Shown here: positions 23,335 through 31,029 of the stretch, in pieces | Position numbering within the stretch: position 1 is the first letter of the stretch | How the letters are laid out: every line of letters starts with the position of its first letter | DNA from: an uncultured Bacillaceae bacterium | GTDB lineage: Bacteria > Bacillota > Bacilli > Bacillales > Amphibacillaceae | Assembly (NCBI GenBank): GCA_937925695.1 | Contig: CALAMD010000096.1 | Coordinates: 1-31,327 of the forward strand | Length of the DNA stretch: 31,327 nt | Direction of reading: 5' to 3' | The notes under the pieces: generated by a model | What the model was told of the DNA's origin: nothing | The model's database searches: none | What the model saw: only the letters and a program-made list of their open reading frames with translations | Translations under genes and position numbers: made by a program

Positions 23335-24598
23335 GATGATTCAAGAAACAGTCTACTCAAAAATATTACCTAATGGCTTAACCGTTTATCTCATACCAAA
23401 GCGTGAACGAGCCAAAACCTATGGTTTGTTCACTACCAATTATGGTTCGATGGACCAAACATTTGTACCGATTGGTGAAGAAGAACCAATCACCGTTCCT
23501 GATGGAATTGCTCACTTTTTAGAGCATAAATTGTTTGAGAAAGAAGACCGAGATGTCTTTGCTGATTTTGGCAGACTGGGAGCTTCACCGAATGCCTATA
23601 CATCCTTTACGAAAACAGCTTATTTATTTTCCGCTACCGACAATATCGAAGCAAACGTTGAAACATTACTTGATTTTGTTCAAGATCCATATTTTTCAGA
23701 GGCTTCCGTTGAGAAAGAGAAAGGAATCATCACCCAAGAAATTAAAATGTATGATGACCAACCAGATTGGCAATCATTTATCGGAACAGTCCAAGGGATG
23801 TTCAAAAATCATCCGATCAAGATAGATATTGCTGGCACGGTTGAATCGATACAAACGATTACTAAAGATGATTTATATACTTGTTACCATACGTTTTATC
23901 ATCCAACAAACATGACTTTATGTGTAGTTGGTAACTTTGAAGCTGAAGAAATGATGACCTTCATTGAGGAAAATCAAATGAAGAAGCAGTTTGTCCAAGC
24001 GAATGAAATCAAGCGAAGTTTTCCTGAAGAACCAGCGGAAGTGGCTATGAAAGAGCGCAAGATAGTCATGCCAGTTTCCATTGCTCAATGTACAGTTGGT
24101 GTAAAAGAAGTAACGACGAAGTTGTCTGCAGAAGAATTTATTAAACGTGATCTCCTCCAGGAAATTATTTTGGATTATTACTTTTCAAAGGCTGGTAAAT
24201 TTTATGAAAAGTTATATGATGAAAATTTAATAAGTAGTAATTTTAGTTTTAGTACAACCGTAGATAGAAATTTTGGTTATTCTTTAATTGGAGGTCAAAC
24301 AACTGAACCTGACCGTTTTGCAGATAAAATGATCGAGTTACTCTTAAGTACCAATGACGACTCCCTTTCTGAAGAAACATTTCTACGACTAAAGAATAAA
24401 AAATTAGGTCGTTTATTACGGGCGATGAATTCTTTAGAGTATCTCGCTAATGAAACCATTCATTATCACATAAATGGAATCGACTTTTTTCAGTTGTCAG
24501 ATATTATACAATCATTAACACTTGATGAGGCAAACGACTTTCTAAAAGACTGGATTACAGAAGATAAACTTACTGTCTGTAAAATTGTAGCGAAGTAA
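23315..24598 (+). CDS. ymfH: M16 family zinc peptidase (YmfH)
   Basis: A 427-residue M16 protein with an intact inverted zinc motif HFLEH (67-71) and the expected downstream glutamate region GIITQEIKMYDDQPDW. The C-terminal half has YLANETIHYHINGIDFFQLSDII. The first ATG (23315) follows GGAGGG by 8 bases; a second ATG three codons later is possible. The 20-base overlap with ymfF implies coupled translation and a heterodimer in which YmfH supplies catalysis. ymfI follows 14 bases downstream, suggesting a ymfF-ymfH-ymfI operon. Confidence 0.94.
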   Translation: MKKMNYEMIQETVYSKILPNGLTVYLIPKRERAKTYGLFTTNYGSMDQTFVPIGEEEPITVPDGIAHFLEHKLFEKEDRDVFADFGRLGASPNAYTSFTKTAYLFSATDNIEANVETLLDFVQDPYFSEASVEKEKGIITQEIKMYDDQPDWQSFIGTVQGMFKNHPIKIDIAGTVESIQTITKDDLYTCYHTFYHPTNMTLCVVGNFEAEEMMTFIEENQMKKQFVQANEIKRSFPEEPAEVAMKERKIVMPVSIAQCTVGVKEVTTKLSAEEFIKRDLLQEIILDYYFSKAGKFYEKLYDENLISSNFSFSTTVDRNFGYSLIGGQTTEPDRFADKMIELLLSTNDDSLSEETFLRLKNKKLGRLLRAMNSLEYLANETIHYHINGIDFFQLSDIIQSLTLDEANDFLKDWITEDKLTVCKIVAK

Positions 24599-24612
24599 AT
24601 CGAGGGATCATT

Positions 24613-25332
24613 ATGGGGAAGAATGTGTTCATTGTTGGAGCAAGTGGTGATATTGGTAGGGCAATTGCTAAGAAGTTAGCAAATGAAAATTACCAGCTGC
24701 TTTTACATTATCATCGAAATCAAGAAGCGATACACAATTTAACGAAGGAACTTAATCCAGAGCAAGTATTAGCTGTCGTTCAAGGTGATTTAACGAATCA
24801 AAAAGATATTGAACGTATGCTTGAGGAAATTGTTTTTCCGGTTGATATCATTGTTTTTGCTAGTGGTATCGCTCATTATGGGTTGTTTCAGGATTTATCC
24901 ATCGATACGATCGAAAAAATGTTAATGATTCATGTACAGGCACCTTTGTTCATTACCAAACATTTTTTACCTGAAATGATTCAACGCCAATCAGGGAATA
25001 TCATATTTATTACGTCTGTTTGGGGGCATGTTGGTGCTAGTTTCGAAGTGCTTTATTCAACGGTTAAAGGTGCGCAAAATAGTTTTATTAAATCTTTAGC
25101 TAAAGAAGTTGCCCCAAGTGGAATCATTGTCAACGGTGTTAGTCCTGGATTCATTGATACGAAGATGAATAGTCATTTGCACGAGGATGAAAAAGAGGCA
25201 CTTATTAGCGATATTCCAATGCAAAGATCTGGAACGGTTGAAGAGGTAGCCCACGTTGTTCATTTTCTCTGTGATGAAAAGACAACTTATATTCAAGGTG
25301 AAATCATTCATGTAACAGGTGGCTGGCACTAA
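24613..25332 (+). CDS. ymfI: short-chain dehydrogenase/reductase (YmfI)
   Basis: A 239-residue SDR oxidoreductase. The cofactor loop GASGDIG is at 9-15, the catalytic serine is S135 (IFITSVWG), and the YxxxK pair is Y148/K152. The classical NAG element reads FASG (82-85). The C-terminal PGFIDTKM and YIQGEIIHVTGGW resemble FabG-type 3-oxoacyl-ACP reductases. The ATG follows GAGGG, 14 bases after ymfH. The name reflects synteny with B. subtilis ymfI; the true substrate cannot be deduced. An NADP preference is possible but not certain. Confidence 0.93.
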   Translation: MGKNVFIVGASGDIGRAIAKKLANENYQLLLHYHRNQEAIHNLTKELNPEQVLAVVQGDLTNQKDIERMLEEIVFPVDIIVFASGIAHYGLFQDLSIDTIEKMLMIHVQAPLFITKHFLPEMIQRQSGNIIFITSVWGHVGASFEVLYSTVKGAQNSFIKSLAKEVAPSGIIVNGVSPGFIDTKMNSHLHEDEKEALISDIPMQRSGTVEEVAHVVHFLCDEKTTYIQGEIIHVTGGWH

Positions 25333-25420
25333 TCCAAAATGGTTCTCTCCTTTATTTACGATGTATAAACTATCGTATATTTCGAATACTAGGAATGAAA
25401 TATGTGAAGGAGGGTCCAAC

Positions 25421-25672
25421 ATGTCAGTTTTGGAAAATTTTGATACATGGAAAGAATTTCTAGCAGATAAACTTGAACAAGCAAAAGAACATGGTATGAG
25501 TCAACAAACGATCGAAAGCGTGGCTTATGAAGTAGGCTCATATTTAGCGCAAAACGTAGATGCTGAAAACAAAGAAGAAGCCGCCTTAAAAGAGTTATGG
25601 AACGCAGCTTCAAAAGAAGAACAACAAGCGATAGCGAATGCAATGGTCAAATTAGTTCAACAAAGCCATTAA
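25421..25672 (+). CDS. ymfJ: DUF3243 family protein (YmfJ)
   Basis: An 83-residue mainly helical protein of the DUF3243/YmfJ family: MSVLENFDTWKEFLADKLEQAKEHGM, then EVGSYLAQNVDAENKEEAALKELWNAA and a helical end. An in-frame ATG at 25319 inside ymfI is not needed; the ATG at 25421 has AAGGAGG 8 bases upstream and gives the family N-terminus. It lies 88 bases after ymfI. Function is unknown. Downstream is the repeat-rich non-coding gap that could terminate its transcript. Confidence 0.9.
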   Translation: MSVLENFDTWKEFLADKLEQAKEHGMSQQTIESVAYEVGSYLAQNVDAENKEEAALKELWNAASKEEQQAIANAMVKLVQQSH

Positions 25673-25714
25673 AATCACATTGTTTTGCGTATGTTTAAAG
25701 CATGGTAAATAGAT

Positions 25715-25896
25715 AATCGTTGTACATGGAGTCTTTTTTAAGGCATTAAAAAATTGTCGTTGTCATGAATAATAGCTTTTTTTAATGACATAGACGAGAT
25801 TATCTTTGATCTAAGCTTTACACCTTTGCTCTTATGTTAACGAACGATCAAAGATAATGAATGCCAAAAGAGATGTCTCATGTCAACGATTTTTTT
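25715..25896. repeat. non-coding array of one motif: two direct copies, one inverted
   Basis: This lies in a 445-base gap (25673-26117) without a credible gene. Copy A (25715-25747) and copy B (25756-25791) are imperfect direct repeats sharing TCGTTGT, CATG, a CTTTTTT run and a final GCATT/GACAT. Copy C (25860-25891) is inverted (AATGCC, AAAAG, CATGTCAACGA). Between B and C lies a perfect 13-bp inverted repeat: ATTATCTTTGATC (25799-25811) and GATCAAAGATAAT (25846-25858). Seven T residues (25890-25896) follow C. Copies A and C could pair to a long hairpin ending in T, so a terminator, small RNA or decayed miniature element are all possible. Confidence 0.6.
25734..25753. repeat. AT-rich hairpin inside the ymfJ-ymfK gap
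   Basis: TTTTTTAA (25734-25741) pairs perfectly with TTAAAAAA (25746-25753) over a GGCA loop. It spans the end of copy A and competes with pairing between copies A and C. No terminator logic is evident on the + strand; on the other strand a T-run follows the loop. Confidence 0.5.
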
Positions 25897-25982
25897 CTGA
25901 GTTGACTTTAACTTTTTCATAAAAAAGCTAGCAATTAAATGGAGAAAAATACCAAACATCTAGTAATATTCCTTAAAAACGT

Positions 25983-25998
25983 TATAATAGAATATAAT
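25983..25998 (+). promoter_or_regulatory. possible -10 elements upstream of ymfK
   Basis: Two TATAAT hexamers (25983-25988 and 25993-25998) occur 120-135 bases before ymfK. Neither has a good -35 at 16-18 bases. In such AT-rich DNA they may be chance, but a promoter is expected here because the repeat region upstream could end the ymfJ transcript. Confidence 0.3.
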
Positions 25999-26117
25999 AA
26001 GGCACATATGAGATTATCATTTATAAATCTTCACCAAGTAAAGTTATTTTTTAGATTGATTTTATAATGTTGATTAGGTAACATGAAATTATAATGTACA
26101 TAAGGGTGTTGATGATA

Positions 26118-26906
26118 ATGAGTACAGAATGGTATCTTGAATATGAACTCCAATACAATCGCCCTGGCTTACTTGGTGAAATCGCTTCACTCTTAGGTAT
26201 GTTAACAATTAATATTATTACGATAAATGGTGTAGAAAACAATCGACGAGGTATGTTATTAACAACAGAAAAAACTGAATATATTTTGCGTTTACGATCC
26301 ATTTTACAAACGATGGATACAATAAAAATCACAAAATTACGTAAACCTAAGTTACTTGACAAACTTGCTGTCAGACATGGAAAATACATTCATCGAGATT
26401 CTAATAACCGTAAAACAGTTAAGTTTGTTCGAGATGAGTTAGGTTTATTAGTCGATTTTATGGCTGAATTGTATAAAAGTGATGGTCATAAATTAATTGG
26501 TATTCGTGGCATGCCCCGTATCGGAAAAACTGAATCAGTTGTGGCTGCTAGTGTATGTGCGAATAAACGATGGGTATTTGTTTCAAGCACCTTATTAAAA
26601 CAAACAGTACGAAATCAGCTGATAGAAGGCGAATATAGTGAAGATAATATTTATATTATCGATGGCATCGTGTCTAAGCGCCGTGCAAGTGAAAGACATT
26701 GGCAACTCATTCGCGAAGTGATGAATATGCCAACGGTTAAAGTGATCGAACATCCTGATATTTTTGTTGAATCTACTGAATATACCCTAGATGATTTTGA
26801 TTATATCATTGAACTGCGCAGCCATATCGATGAAGAAATAACTTATGAGAACTTACAACATTCATTATTTTTTGAGGAAAATGATTCTTCAATGTTTAAT
26901 TTTTAA
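26118..26906 (+). CDS. ymfK: DUF3388 family protein with ACT-like and P-loop segments (YmfK)
   Basis: A 262-residue protein of the DUF3388/YmfK family. The N-terminal about 75 residues look like an ACT ligand-binding domain (EWYLEYELQYNRPGLLGEIA, INIITINGVE). A P-loop-like motif GMPRIGKT (131-138) follows, then CANKRWVFVSSTLL, NIYIIDGIV and HPDIFVE. Combined, this suggests ligand-sensing ATP or GTP binding, but function is unknown. In-frame ATGs at 26094 and 26112 exist; the ATG at 26118 is 9 bases after AGGGTG and gives the family start MSTEWYLEYE. It sits upstream of rodZ as in B. subtilis. Confidence 0.88.
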   Translation: MSTEWYLEYELQYNRPGLLGEIASLLGMLTINIITINGVENNRRGMLLTTEKTEYILRLRSILQTMDTIKITKLRKPKLLDKLAVRHGKYIHRDSNNRKTVKFVRDELGLLVDFMAELYKSDGHKLIGIRGMPRIGKTESVVAASVCANKRWVFVSSTLLKQTVRNQLIEGEYSEDNIYIIDGIVSKRRASERHWQLIREVMNMPTVKVIEHPDIFVESTEYTLDDFDYIIELRSHIDEEITYENLQHSLFFEENDSSMFNF

Positions 26907-26924
26907 ATATGGACGGTGTTATGT

Positions 26925-27812
26925 ATGGAAATTGGTGCTAAACTAAGGGAAGCTCGGGAAGCAAAAAATATTACATTGGACGAACTGCAAGAAACGACAA
27001 AAATACAAAAACGTTATTTACAGGCAATTGAAGAAGGCAATTTCCATATTTTACCTGGCACTTTTTATGCGCGAGCATTTATTAAAGAATATGCGCATGC
27101 CGTTGGTTTAGATTCGAACGAATTATTAGCCTTACATGCAGATGAGTTACCTGCGATGACAGATAGGGATACGATTCAATATACACGATTACAACGATCA
27201 CGTCGTAAAGCGAGCACAGGCAAGAGTTCAGCAATTTTTTCCGTTATTCCAACCATTATTGTTATTCTCTTGATCGTAGGCGTATTTTTTGTTGCCTGGC
27301 TATTAACACAGAAATCAAATCCTACTGATGATAATCTTGATCCAGTTGAACGTCAAGAGACAGATGAACTGATTCGCAACCAACAACAAATCGTAGATGA
27401 TCAGGAAAATGAAAATGAAAACAATGAAAATGTAACAAATGATGAAGAGGAAATAGATGAACTACCTGAACCAGAAGTTACTTTAAACCTCATCGAGGCT
27501 GGATCAGGTCGGACGCCAGAATCAACTTTTGAATTAATAAATGCAGGAAATACCATTACATTAGTATTAGAACCTACAGGCGTAACTTGGGTTGATGTAA
27601 AAAATGACCAGGAAGAGTATTTCTTATCAACAAATACCGTAGCAGATGAGCCGATTATATTAGAAATTGAGAATCAAGAACGAATTCGGATAAATGTAGG
27701 TAACACACCCGCATTACCTAGTATTTTGATTAACGATGTTCTATTAGAGTATCCTGTTGAAGCACAGACACAGCGAATCTGGATTAATGTAAATAATTCA
27801 GATGAACCATAG
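26925..27812 (+). CDS. rodZ: RodZ-like cell-shape protein (YmfM)
   Basis: RodZ links the MreB cytoskeleton to the membrane. The 295-residue protein has an N-terminal helix-turn-helix (about 3-70, IGAKLREAREAKNITLDELQ), a basic stretch (about 88-100), one membrane helix (about 105-128, FSVIPTIIVILLIVGVFFVAW), an acidic Asn/Glu-rich linker (about 134-185) and an external beta domain of DUF4115 type (from about 210, TFELINAGNTITLVLEPTGVTWVDV). A GTG at 26916 would add three residues; the ATG at 26925 is 8 bases after a weak GGACGG and is favoured. A strong terminator-like hairpin follows. Confidence 0.93.
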   Translation: MEIGAKLREAREAKNITLDELQETTKIQKRYLQAIEEGNFHILPGTFYARAFIKEYAHAVGLDSNELLALHADELPAMTDRDTIQYTRLQRSRRKASTGKSSAIFSVIPTIIVILLIVGVFFVAWLLTQKSNPTDDNLDPVERQETDELIRNQQQIVDDQENENENNENVTNDEEEIDELPEPEVTLNLIEAGSGRTPESTFELINAGNTITLVLEPTGVTWVDVKNDQEEYFLSTNTVADEPIILEIENQERIRINVGNTPALPSILINDVLLEYPVEAQTQRIWINVNNSDEP

Positions 27813-27817
27813 CAGAT

Positions 27818-27858
27818 AAACCCTTCTATCTATTTCATTTAGATAGAAGGGTTTTATA
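27818..27858 (+). terminator. long hairpin terminator between rodZ and pgsA
   Basis: AAACCCTTCTATCTA (27818-27832) pairs perfectly over 15 bp with TAGATAGAAGGGTTT (27840-27854), followed by four T residues and ATAA. The long stem with a short T-run should terminate moderately well. pgsA starts only 40 bases further on, leaving little room for a separate promoter. Confidence 0.8.
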
Positions 27859-27894
27859 ACTTATTAAAATGAACTTAGGAGGAAGAACAAGATC

Positions 27895-28473
27895 ATGAAC
27901 TTACCGAATAAAATAACGATGTCCCGAATTTTTTTAATTCCTATTTTTATTCTGTTATTAAGTATTCCTTTCGATTGGGGGGAGTGGCAACTAGGGCCTA
28001 CAGCATTACCTATTTCCCAGGCTATCGCAACCATCATCTTTGCTGTTGCTGCTGGCACCGATTGGCTAGATGGGTATTATGCGCGGAAACATAATTTGGT
28101 AACAAATTTAGGTAAACTACTAGATCCATTGGCAGATAAACTACTCGTTGCCTCAGCATTAATATTGCTCGTGGAAATGGGTATTGCCCCAGCTTGGGTT
28201 GTGATTATCATTATTAGTCGAGAATTTGCTGTAACGGGGTTAAGGTTAGTTGCCGCTGGCGAAGGCATTGTTCTCGCTGCTGGGGGCATGGGAAAACTAA
28301 AAACCGTTACGCAAATTATAGCTATTATTCTCCTGTTATTACATAATGTCCCGTTCGCATTAATCAATATACCAATGGATATGATCTTTTTGTATTTGTC
28401 TATGGTAATTACTGCGATATCAGGGATCGAATATTTTGTTAAGAATTTTCACGTGATGAGGGATTCGAAGTAA
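27895..28473 (+). CDS. pgsA: phosphatidylglycerophosphate synthase
   Basis: PgsA transfers glycerol-3-phosphate to CDP-diacylglycerol, the committed step to phosphatidylglycerol. The 192-residue membrane protein shows the complete CDP-alcohol phosphotransferase motif: D59-G60, A63-R64, G73, D77 and D81 with exact spacing. Hydrophobic segments at about 11-25, 40-58, 82-104, 135-150 and 160-178 fit the family. AGGAGG precedes the ATG. The stop overlaps the cinA start (TAATG), so the two are coupled. The gene follows the rodZ terminator closely; read-through or a cryptic promoter must drive it. Confidence 0.97.
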   Translation: MNLPNKITMSRIFLIPIFILLLSIPFDWGEWQLGPTALPISQAIATIIFAVAAGTDWLDGYYARKHNLVTNLGKLLDPLADKLLVASALILLVEMGIAPAWVVIIIISREFAVTGLRLVAAGEGIVLAAGGMGKLKTVTQIIAIILLLLHNVPFALINIPMDMIFLYLSMVITAISGIEYFVKNFHVMRDSK

Positions 28474-29735
28474 TGAAACAAATAAAAACGGAAATCATAG
28501 CCATCGGCACCGAATTGTTATTAGGTCAAATTGCTAATACAAATGCAAAGTGGTTGTCTGAGCAACTGGCCTTTTACGGGATCGATACGTTTTATCACAC
28601 GGTTGTTGGTGATAATCTTAATCGGGTAACCCAAGTTTTCGAACAAGCGCAACAACGATCTAATGTGATGATCGTTTCTGGTGGACTTGGACCGACTGAA
28701 GATGACATTACGCGAGAAGCCTTTCAACAAATGACTGGTTTATCAATGACTTATGATGAGCCAACACTTCATAAAATAGAATCTTATTTCGCCAATCAAC
28801 AATTACCGATGACACCGAATAATCGTCGGCAAGCCCGAGTTTTTACTAACGCAAAAATCATCGACAACAAAGTTGGCATGGCACCGGGTATGATTGTCGA
28901 TTACCAGGATAAACTTTGGTTTTTTCTCCCTGGTGTGCCTAGGGAGATGAAACAAATGGCTACAGACGATGTGTTTCCCTACATTATTAAACATTTTGAT
29001 CAAACGATGGTTATTCAATCGATGATTTTACGATTTATTGGTATCGGCGAAGCAGCACTAGAACATGAGTTACAGGATTTAATTCAGTTGCAACAAAATC
29101 CTACCATTGCACCATTAGCCCAATCAGATGGATTAACGATACGCTTAACCGCTAAAGAAACAACAAGAGCAAAGGCTGAGCAATTGTTAGAGGAGACTAA
29201 GGAACAAATTGCAAAAAGAGTAGGAAAATATTTATATGGTGTGAACGATGAAACTATTGAAGAAACGATTGTTCGCTTATTGATCGAGAAAAATCAAACC
29301 ATTGCAGCGGCTGAAAGTTTAACTGGCGGGTTATTTACGGAAAAGCTTATTTCTGTTGAAGGTGTATCTAAAGTATTCCCTGGTGGGATTATTTGTTATG
29401 ATACGAGGATCAAACATGAAGTATTAAATATTTCAAATGAACTCATAAAATCCTATGGTGTTGTTAGTAAAGAGTGCGCTTATGCCATGGCTCAACAAGT
29501 CGCTCAAAAAATGAAGGTCGATATCGGGATTAGTTTCACCGGTGTTGCTGGACCAGAAACATTAGAAAATAAAGAAGTTGGCACAGTATATATAACTGTT
29601 TTTCATCGATCTGGTAAACATTTGACGAAGAAATTCATTTTCCAAGGCGATCGACAAACGATTAGAAGGAGAGCGACTTTAAAAGGCTTTGAAATGTTGT
29701 TTTATTTTCTAAAAAACGAAATTAACGACTCATGA
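28473..29735 (+). CDS. cinA: CinA, putative competence-damage inducible protein / NMN amidohydrolase family
   Basis: A 420-residue two-domain protein. The N-terminal MoaB/MogA-like domain (about 1-170) starts IIAIGTELLLGQIANTNAKWLSEQL and has VSGGLGPTEDDITREA. The C-terminal CinA domain (about 255-415) has AAESLTGGLFTEKL, PGGIICYDTRIKHEVL and GVAGPETLENKEVGTVYI. C-terminal domains of this family deamidate NMN in pyridine nucleotide recycling; the N-terminal domain is linked to ADP-ribose hydrolysis in some members. It lies just upstream of recA as in many Firmicutes, where the pair is tied to competence. The ATG overlaps the pgsA stop, with GAGGG 6 bases upstream. Confidence 0.95.
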   Translation: MKQIKTEIIAIGTELLLGQIANTNAKWLSEQLAFYGIDTFYHTVVGDNLNRVTQVFEQAQQRSNVMIVSGGLGPTEDDITREAFQQMTGLSMTYDEPTLHKIESYFANQQLPMTPNNRRQARVFTNAKIIDNKVGMAPGMIVDYQDKLWFFLPGVPREMKQMATDDVFPYIIKHFDQTMVIQSMILRFIGIGEAALEHELQDLIQLQQNPTIAPLAQSDGLTIRLTAKETTRAKAEQLLEETKEQIAKRVGKYLYGVNDETIEETIVRLLIEKNQTIAAAESLTGGLFTEKLISVEGVSKVFPGGIICYDTRIKHEVLNISNELIKSYGVVSKECAYAMAQQVAQKMKVDIGISFTGVAGPETLENKEVGTVYITVFHRSGKHLTKKFIFQGDRQTIRRRATLKGFEMLFYFLKNEINDS

Positions 29736-29813
29736 TTAGTTCAAAACCGTACATTATCTCAAGTAAATTTACATTTTTACCTTTATTTGAAGAAACAATT
29801 TAAAAAAACAATG

Positions 29814-29827
29814 GGAACATCCATTCG
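29814..29827 (+). promoter_or_regulatory. candidate LexA (SOS) box of recA
   Basis: GGAACATCCATTCG (29814-29827) fits the Gram-positive SOS box CGAACN4GTTCG at eight of ten defined positions, with imperfect dyad symmetry. It ends 7 bases before the proposed recA -35, a normal operator position. LexA control of recA is well established in B. subtilis; binding here is inferred. Confidence 0.65.
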
Positions 29828-29833
29828 TATTTG

Positions 29834-29862
29834 TTGTGTAAAAGATAAAAAAACTGTATGAT
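29834..29862 (+). promoter_or_regulatory. candidate recA promoter
   Basis: TTGTGT (29834-29839), a 17-base spacer, and TATGAT (29857-29862, five of six matches) form a plausible sigma-A promoter just downstream of the candidate SOS box. The -35 is weak. Transcription would start near 29869 with a leader of about 26 bases. Confidence 0.55.
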
Positions 29863-29894
29863 AGTGATAGTTGATAAAGGGGAGGAATGATCCA

Positions 29895-30926
29895 TTGAGT
29901 AATCGAAAACAAGCTTTGGATATAGCTTTACGACAAATAGAAAAACAATTTGGTAAAGGTTCAATTATGAAATTAGGTGAAGACGCTGAGCGGAAAATTG
30001 CTACCATTCCAAGTGGATCACTGGCATTAGATGTAGCTCTTGGGGTTGGTGGATATCCGAAAGGTCGAATCATTGAAATATATGGACCTGAATCATCTGG
30101 TAAAACAACCGTTGCTTTACATGCGATTGCGGAAGCCCAGAAATTAGGCGGTAACGCTGCATTTATTGATGCTGAGCATGCGTTAGATCCAAATTATGCG
30201 AGTGCTTTAGGCGTTGACATTGAAGAATTATTATTATCCCAACCAGATACAGGAGAACAAGCCTTAGAAATTGCTGAAGCCCTTGTTCGTAGTGGTGCGA
30301 TTGATATCATTGTTATTGACTCAGTAGCCGCCCTTGTACCGAAAGCAGAGATTGAAGGTGAAATGGGTGACTCCCATGTCGGTTTACAAGCACGTCTTAT
30401 GTCCCAAGCGTTACGGAAATTATCAGGAGCCATTAATAAATCTAATACGATAGCCATCTTTATTAACCAAATTCGTGAAAAAGTTGGCGTATTGTTTGGT
30501 AATCCAGAAACAACTCCGGGTGGACGAGCCCTCAAATTCTACTCTACCATTAGATTAGAAGTCCGTCGGGCTGAAACACTAAAAGTCGGTAATGATATGG
30601 TAGGTAACAAAACAAGAGTTAAAGTGGTTAAGAATAAGGTAGCCCCACCATTTAAGCAAGCTATGATTGATATCATGTATGGTGAAGGTATCTCTAAAGA
30701 AGGCGAACTGATTGATATCGGAGCAGAGTTAGATATTGTAGAAAAAAGTGGTTCTTGGTATTCTTATAAAGGTGAAAGACTCGGCCAAGGTCGAGAAAAT
30801 GCCAAACAATTCTTAAAAGAAAATGAAGATGTTATGGAAGAGATCAATGCAGCGATAAGAGCTCATTATCAGATGGATGGCGAAACTCCTGCTGAAACAG
30901 CCGAAGAAGAAACGATAGAATCATAA
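29895..30926 (+). CDS. recA: recombinase RecA
   Basis: RecA catalyses strand exchange and stimulates LexA self-cleavage. The 343-residue protein has the N-terminal helix, Walker A GPESSGKT (64-71), the Walker B-type segment IDIIVIDSVAAL, the DNA-binding loop regions EGEMGDSHVGLQARLMSQALRK and INQIREKVGVLFGNPETTPGG, and an acidic C-terminal tail. The start is a TTG at 29895, 9 bases after GGAGG at 29881-29885; it gives the usual N-terminus MSNRKQALDIAL. The in-frame TTG at 29871 precedes the Shine-Dalgarno and the ATG at 29887 is out of frame. A LexA-like box lies upstream and a strong terminator downstream. Confidence 0.98.
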   Translation: MSNRKQALDIALRQIEKQFGKGSIMKLGEDAERKIATIPSGSLALDVALGVGGYPKGRIIEIYGPESSGKTTVALHAIAEAQKLGGNAAFIDAEHALDPNYASALGVDIEELLLSQPDTGEQALEIAEALVRSGAIDIIVIDSVAALVPKAEIEGEMGDSHVGLQARLMSQALRKLSGAINKSNTIAIFINQIREKVGVLFGNPETTPGGRALKFYSTIRLEVRRAETLKVGNDMVGNKTRVKVVKNKVAPPFKQAMIDIMYGEGISKEGELIDIGAELDIVEKSGSWYSYKGERLGQGRENAKQFLKENEDVMEEINAAIRAHYQMDGETPAETAEEETIES

Positions 30927-30949
30927 ATCTAGATGATCACAACTGTTAT

Positions 30950-30966
30950 ATGTTAGTTACTAACAT
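30950..30966. repeat. small palindrome between recA and its terminator
   Basis: ATGTTAG (30950-30956) and CTAACAT (30960-30966) form a perfect 7-bp inverted repeat around TTA. There is no T-run, so it is not a terminator; it could stabilise the recA 3' end or be an operator, or chance. Confidence 0.4.
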
Positions 30967-30983
30967 GTTATATGAAGTCCTTT

Positions 30984-31029
30984 AAAATGTTTTCAATCAT
31001 GCATTATTTATGATTGAAAACATTTTTTT
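30984..31029 (+). terminator. strong intrinsic terminator after recA
   Basis: The arms 30984-31000 and 31010-31026 are perfect 17-bp reverse complements (AAAATGTTTTCAATCAT on the left) around a 9-base loop, and the right arm runs into seven T residues (31023-31029). It ends the recA transcript about 100 bases after the stop. Confidence 0.93.

Noticed and set aside
25857..25925. 22-codon ORF (MNAKRDVSCQRFF...) inside the ymfJ-ymfK gap
   Set aside because: It lies within the inverted motif copy, has no ribosome binding site and shows no coding character.
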